Positions 61,708-64,000 of a stretch of 64,000 nucleotides of DNA are shown here, piece by piece. A model generated the notes under the pieces. That model was not told the origin of the DNA. It made no database searches and worked only from the letters and a program-made list of their open reading frames with translations. The translations under genes and the position numbers were made by a program. How positions within the stretch are numbered: position 1 is the first letter of the stretch; the number at the start of each line of letters is the position of its first letter. Source of the DNA: Azorinus chamasolen (lineage: Eukaryota; Mollusca; Bivalvia; Cardiida; Solecurtidae); NCBI GenBank assembly GCA_963576725.1, contig OY755243.1:43447243-43511242 (forward strand), read 5' to 3'.

Positions 61708-62917
61708 ATGTGTTATAGTTTAAAATTATGCGATGTAGTGCTTACCTATCCTGTGCCACGTGATTTCCGGAAGTGGTTTGCCGCCATCAGCTTCACATAC
61801 CAATGTCACTTCTGTTCCTTCCAGAACTGGCTTCTTAGGATATGAGACTTTCATCAACGATGGTTTAACTGCAAAGGAATAGTTATAAAATGTATTGGAT
61901 ACTATTATCGGATACTCGTCTAGTAACATGTGATTAACTTAGCCTTATCAGGTTCAAAATATTATTATTCTAGTACATGTATATATTTTCATGCATAAAT
62001 TTACATAAAATTTTACAGTAGAACCTGTCCTAAGCGGTAATTCATTTATTGAACATAGTCTTAAAAAGCAGGTGCTTGCTTAATTCAGGGCAAGAGTAAT
62101 GCAGAATACTCCTATAGGAGTGTTCTGCTTTACTTTTGACCAGCATTAAGTTTCCTACTGTTTTACAGACCCATAATTAGACCTCTTTTAACGCCCACTT
62201 AAGACAGGTTTTACTATATACGTTTTATTTGCGTATATTTTATGTGGAGAATAGTTGAGTAGGGAGAAGAACAGTGTGACCAAGCTTTAACTATAAATTC
62301 TATTGCAAAGTATTGTAAGAAATGATGACAGTATGAATGGCACTATAAAGAAAGGAAGCAGAAATTGTATACTTATATCTAGATCTATATCATTTCGAAA
62401 GACTGTGGGGACTGCTTGACCTGGGTCTACTCTGTTTGCGAATGCATATAAATGCGTCTCTGTCTCGTAAAATGTTTACTAGACAGCAATCTATCTCCTG
62501 CCATTAGAAATGGTGTAGCCCGAAATATGTTGTCTTTTACCGTGGTGCTAACTCTTTGTGGCGGAAAGAACGCGTCTACTTACCCAGAACGTTTAATTTG
62601 GAAACTTCCATCGTCATCGTGTTTTTTAAGTCATAACATCGATACTGCATGTCGTCTTCAAGTGTGAGGTTGTGGATGACCAGAATCTCCCGGATGCCAT
62701 TCTGTCTCTCAACCACGTACTTTGTTGACACCGAGTCTGAGACTGTGCCATTCATAGCCAAGATATTCCCACTGGAGTCTTCCCATATGAGAGTGTCCGA
62801 GATAGGGAGGTCACATTCTATGGAGACCGAGCTTCCCAGAATTCCGATCACTACATCATTCCCCGTTGCTCCGCTCACTATGATGGAGACAAGTATGATA
62901 AATCTGCTAATAGCCAT
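49308..62917 (-). CDS. Immunoglobulin-superfamily single-pass receptor / adhesion protein (5 Ig + FN3-like + TM), long form 1196 residues
   Basis: Minus-strand exons: 62584-62917, 61746-61868, 61330-61518, 60055-60369, 59257-59461, 58158-58240, 57502-57712, 56706-56797, 55826-56098, 55049-55182, 51877-51952, 49308-50863. Phases (1,1,1,1,2,1,2,1,1,0,1) match at every junction. Signal peptide MAISRFIILVSIIVSGATG; Ig1 about 20-111 (VSIECDLP, DDMQYRCYD); Ig2 112-215 (TLVCEADG, ASYVCNIS); Ig3 216-320 (LNLECSST, ILTCAVTN); Ig4 321-416 (IILCQIEA, GEYRCRAANRLG); Ig5 417-517 (RLHCRMQG, KIGCYGFNEVG); FN3-like 518-608; TM about 627-648 followed by RRQQK. Over ten N-glycosylation sequons lie outside. The plan resembles nephrin/Kirre-type and CD22-like adhesion receptors, but no ortholog was identified. 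The donor after Ig4 exon 5 is GC rather than GT. The intron after 55049 is inferred from phase and consensus. Confidence 0.85.
51216..51412. mobile_element. Pogo-like MITE (ATTATTCGAG ends) in the tail intron
   Basis: TA then cagtaaaacctcgattattc; right gaataatccagattttactg then TA. This is the classical pogo/Tigger type of end. The core (ggtggcagcttaatgcatgg, gcagaaagctcctctaggag) is the same as in copies with quite different ends. 197 bp. It lies between the last exon (50863) and the 76-nt exon. Confidence 0.85.
51877..51952 (-). CDS. Small juxtamembrane exon of the long cytoplasmic tail (76 nt)
   Basis: Acceptor ttctctgcag, donor aacaaca/gtaagtt. Open in phase 0 (QRSKSELPTSLQDVMKGSVN ...) and leaves phase 1, which is exactly what the last exon (first base 50863) requires. 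Entry phase 0 matches the candidate donor after RRQQK at 55049. This link ties the large 3' exon to the receptor. Confidence 0.7.
52215..52270. repeat. Perfect GAGATGCC palindrome of the TTAA hairpin family
   Basis: tcctgatgagatgccgagtt and its complement actcggcatctcatcagga form an almost perfect stem. The rest of the MITE is lost. Confidence 0.75.
52367..52550. mobile_element. Pogo-like MITE (CTTAAGCGATC ends)
   Basis: TA then cagtagaacctatcttaagc; right ggtcgcttaagactgtactg. Core gtcagttggtagcttaatcc. 184 bp, in the large tail intron. Confidence 0.8.
52957..53074. repeat. 59-bp tandem duplication containing short hairpins
   Basis: Each unit reads ttttccgcctcttaaaaact, (a/c)ggcggttt, then aagatttagcagtattcaga and aacca. 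Within each unit ccgcc and ggcgg form a small stem. Copies differ at only a few positions. The open frame at 52791-53030 crosses it. Confidence 0.8.
53348..53589. mobile_element. TTAA-type MITE, full-length reference copy
   Basis: 242 bp including TTAA at both ends. Left cactttactccatgaatatt; hairpin gcaaacagagcagaccctta, gacggcttctataggaaccg, ggtctactctgtttgcaaag; right tatttatggtgtaaaggg. TTAA target and about 11-bp terminal inverted repeat suggest a piggyBac-type non-autonomous element. Confidence 0.9.
54208..54288. repeat. Decayed hairpin MITE of the 6993 family
   Basis: atctatgctgtgaccacttt, agaatcgtcttctcgag and ggggtttgtggagaaataaa match one full arm and part of the second. Confidence 0.55.
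54764..55182 (-). CDS. Transmembrane exon of the Ig receptor read on to a short cytoplasmic tail (747-residue form)
   Basis: The exon starts after tatcacacacag and encodes the membrane-proximal stretch, the helix IAGGVTACVVLLIIIAIFIV and RRQQK. If the AAG/GTTTGT donor at 55049 is not used, the frame stays open for another 94 codons to a stop at 54764. The tail ends NDSIFTI, a possible class II PDZ ligand (hydrophobic at positions 0 and -2). An open frame of this length in AT-rich DNA is unlikely but possible by chance, so this may be a true short isoform, an intron-retention form, or accident. Confidence 0.6.
55485..55704. mobile_element. TTAA-type MITE, decayed, in an Ig-receptor intron
   Basis: atgaaatatgaatattaaat, aaattgtagaatcagaaata, ggagggctcctactagagct, ctgtggagtaaatggtta. 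It lies between the FN3 exon and the TM exon. Confidence 0.6.
56419..56612. mobile_element. Pogo-like MITE (TAAGCCGGAC ends)
   Basis: TA then cagcctctctaagccggact; right tttagatgggttttactg then TA. Core decayed (ggcggtagatttatgctag). Confidence 0.75.
56925..57227. mobile_element. TTAA-type MITE with altered hairpin
   Basis: Right half is typical (gaaatgatatagatctattt, attaatatccatggtgtc, ggggtaaatggttaa at 57227). The hairpin part is enlarged and decayed (ggatctgctctgttggc). Confidence 0.55.
57876..57960. repeat. Hairpin remnant of the GAGACGCC TTAA family
   Basis: gtgtcaaacagcttggatcc, tgatgaggtgacggttactc, gtgatccaaactgtttgc. Confidence 0.65.
58277..58575. mobile_element. Chimeric TTAA MITE: left half of one family, hairpin of the other
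   Basis: Starts tctcttttgcctcataaata and goes on with gaaatgatgacctcatgaat and agcaaacagaacagac (ATTCATG family). It then changes to ggactctggtgagacaccga and tctggatcacagctgttgg (GAGACGCC family), ending gtgaaagggttaa. Confidence 0.6.
58806..58873. repeat. Perfect hairpin, core of a pogo-like MITE
   Basis: taaagcaggttgaaagtaaa and gcagaatgcgcc pair almost without mismatch with the complement, around a ttaa centre. Outer parts (gaccactta, gctaccacc) are decayed. Confidence 0.8.
59886..60040. repeat. Palindromic repeat, copy 3 of the 12696 family
   Basis: actttgaggttattaaac, ttctcgaatatctgatta, ccaatcaaaggcttgagaat and ctttataacatcaggtcc. It ends about 15 bp before the Ig3 exon donor region. 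Confidence 0.5.
61654..61706. repeat. (GA)n microsatellite
   Basis: Pure GA dinucleotide run of about 26 units in the intron between the two Ig2 exons. Confidence 0.97.
62016..62216. mobile_element. Pogo-like MITE in intron 1 of the Ig receptor
   Basis: TA then cagtagaacctgtcctaagc; right cacttaagacaggttttact. Core hairpin gcagaatactcctataggag. 201 bp. Confidence 0.8.
62270..62460. mobile_element. TTAA-type MITE, ends lost
   Basis: attgtaagaaatgatgacag, agatctatatcatttcg, ctgggtctactctgtttgcg. Located in intron 1, 124 bp from the first exon's donor. Confidence 0.55.
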
Positions 62918-62994
62918 GTCTCATGTTGCCGCAACTTTTAAGTCTGAAGTAGAAAATTAGTGTTATGGTTATCCGACTGAACAGCATACATAGA

Positions 62995-63720
62995 TGGGGG
63001 AAAAAGAGGAAGAGAAGGAATTATTTGCAAGAGGGGGCTATAGATTAGGAAAGAGAGCTACGGTTGTGCTTAAAATCACAGGTGCTAGGCGTGTGGCCAT
63101 TTCACAAATACTGCTTATAAATACCTTCAAATACGTTTAGACATCATAACTTGACATTATAAAAAAAAGAAAAAAAAATGAAAAAAATTATATAGTAATA
63201 TATTATACGAAAAAAAATATTTTTTCATTTTTTTTTATTTTTTTTATAATGTCAAGTTATGATGTCTAAACGTATTTGAAGGTATTTATAAGCAGTATTT
63301 GTGAAATGGCCACACGCCTAGCACCTGTGCTTAAAATAAGGAAAGGATGAAAGACGGGAAGGTAGAAATAAAGATATGAGAAGAAGACATGGTGGTAGAA
63401 AGGAGATGGAGCTAAAAAATTAAAGGGAAAAAGGAATCACACAGACGAGAAGAAAACCACTAAATCCGTAAATGAGATCTGGACATTGTGACATAAGTGA
63501 GAGAGGGAAAAACCTTATTAACCTTTAGAATATAAAATACAAGGGGGCGGGGAGAGAATTGAGTGGTAGGAAAGAAAAGAAGAAGGGAAGCTGGATAGAA
63601 ATGGTTAAATGAAAAAAAGCAGAGGTAGGAAAAACACAAAGAAAGGAAGAACAGATACTTGATACAAATAGTAGAGATAGAAAAAATACAAAGGAAGAAA
63701 GAAAGGAGAGAGATGCTGAT
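62995..63720. other. Polypurine tract upstream of the Ig receptor
   Basis: Apart from the inserted MITE (63077-63329), 62995-63060 and 63345-63720 are strongly purine-rich on the plus strand (aaaaagaggaagagaaggaa; gaaaggagatggagctaaaa). No coding exon. The open frame at 63460-63765 minus is a compositional artefact. Confidence 0.6.
63077..63329. mobile_element. hAT-type MITE with intact 8-bp target duplication
   Basis: Two arms of about 90 bp are inverted copies without visible mismatch over most of their length: cacaggtgctaggcgtgtgg at the left, ccacacgcctagcacctgtg at the right, around an A/T-rich centre. The direct repeat cttaaaat stands immediately outside both ends (63069-63076 and 63330-63337). 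It fits the nTnnnnAn pattern of hAT targets. It lies 160 bp upstream of the receptor's start codon. No transposase. Confidence 0.85.
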
Positions 63721-63897
63721 CAAACCGAAAGTTATATGAACGGTATTAAAATAAGGCGAACGCACAAGTAGGCATACGTAAAAATATATGAGTTGAACAA
63801 GTAAATGTTGATTTTTACTTTAACCCTTTCAACGTTTAAGGCTGATGTTTAGGGTGGAATAGTTTATTGGTATTTTACATACAGTAAAGGGTAAACT

Positions 63898-64000
63898 TTG
63901 CGCGAGGATTTTGAATAACCAACAGTGCATACACTGATCAGAAGGCTCTTCTATTTGAGCGCTCTGATCTGGGTTTACACTGTGTGCAAATGACATTGCA
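63898..64000. repeat. Hairpin MITE remnant at the window edge
   Basis: gaggattttgaataaccaac, actgatcagaaggctcttct, gcgctctgatctgggtttac. Related forms stand at 37169 and 54522 (gaggattttgaatgacaaac). The element may run past the window. Confidence 0.55.

Noticed and set aside
61642..61845. Open frame through (GA)n encoding Arg-Glu repeats
   Set aside because: Microsatellite artefact in an intron, opposite to the Ig2 exon.

Overview
The window looks like nuclear DNA of a bivalve mollusc, most likely a heterodont. It is AT-rich, its genes carry GT-AG introns in metazoan style, and its dispersed repeats are of bivalve type (pearl-like elements with a tandem core plus a tetranucleotide microsatellite; dense hairpin MITEs). 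The species is an inference; I could not search a database.

Three protein-coding genes can be rebuilt exon by exon with matching splice phases. (1) 17368-21919, minus strand: a five-exon gene for a 444-residue coiled-coil protein with a death domain, function unknown. (2) 43930-46591, plus strand: a two-exon SLC32 vesicular inhibitory amino acid transporter (VGAT-like), 492 residues. (3) 49308-62917, minus strand: an immunoglobulin-superfamily single-pass receptor with signal peptide, five Ig domains, one fibronectin-III-like domain, a transmembrane helix, and two possible cytoplasmic tails. One tail is read straight on in the transmembrane exon (747 residues in all). The other is spliced to two downstream exons (1196 residues) and has a large acidic tyrosine-containing tail. 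The three genes have no obvious shared pathway, although VGAT and Ig adhesion receptors are both often neural.

Layout. 1-7.2 kb: two decayed non-LTR retrotransposons (plus strand about 846-3404; minus strand 4085-6775), then nested inverted-repeat elements. 7.2-17.3 kb: repeats without a gene, including a CGTACG-rich inverted-repeat element (10.5-11.1 kb) and a 1.6-kb tandem array (15.1-16.7 kb) whose 145-bp unit carries nuclear-receptor half-sites arranged as ERE and DR1 motifs. 17.4-21.9 kb: death-domain gene. 21.9-43.6 kb: a gene-free tract packed with MITEs, pearl-like elements, minisatellites and palindromes. 43.9-46.6 kb: VGAT. 46.6-49.3 kb: intergenic. 49.3-62.9 kb: the Ig receptor. 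62.9-64 kb: its upstream region, a polypurine tract broken by a fresh hAT-type MITE.

Two MITE superfamilies dominate. One is flanked by TTAA with CCCTTTACTCC-like ends (piggyBac-type by inference). The other is flanked by TA with CAGTARAACC-like ends (pogo/Tigger-type by inference). Both use near-perfect internal hairpins, and variants share cores while differing in their ends. I found no rRNA, no convincing intact tRNA, no CRISPR array and no bacterial-type operon.
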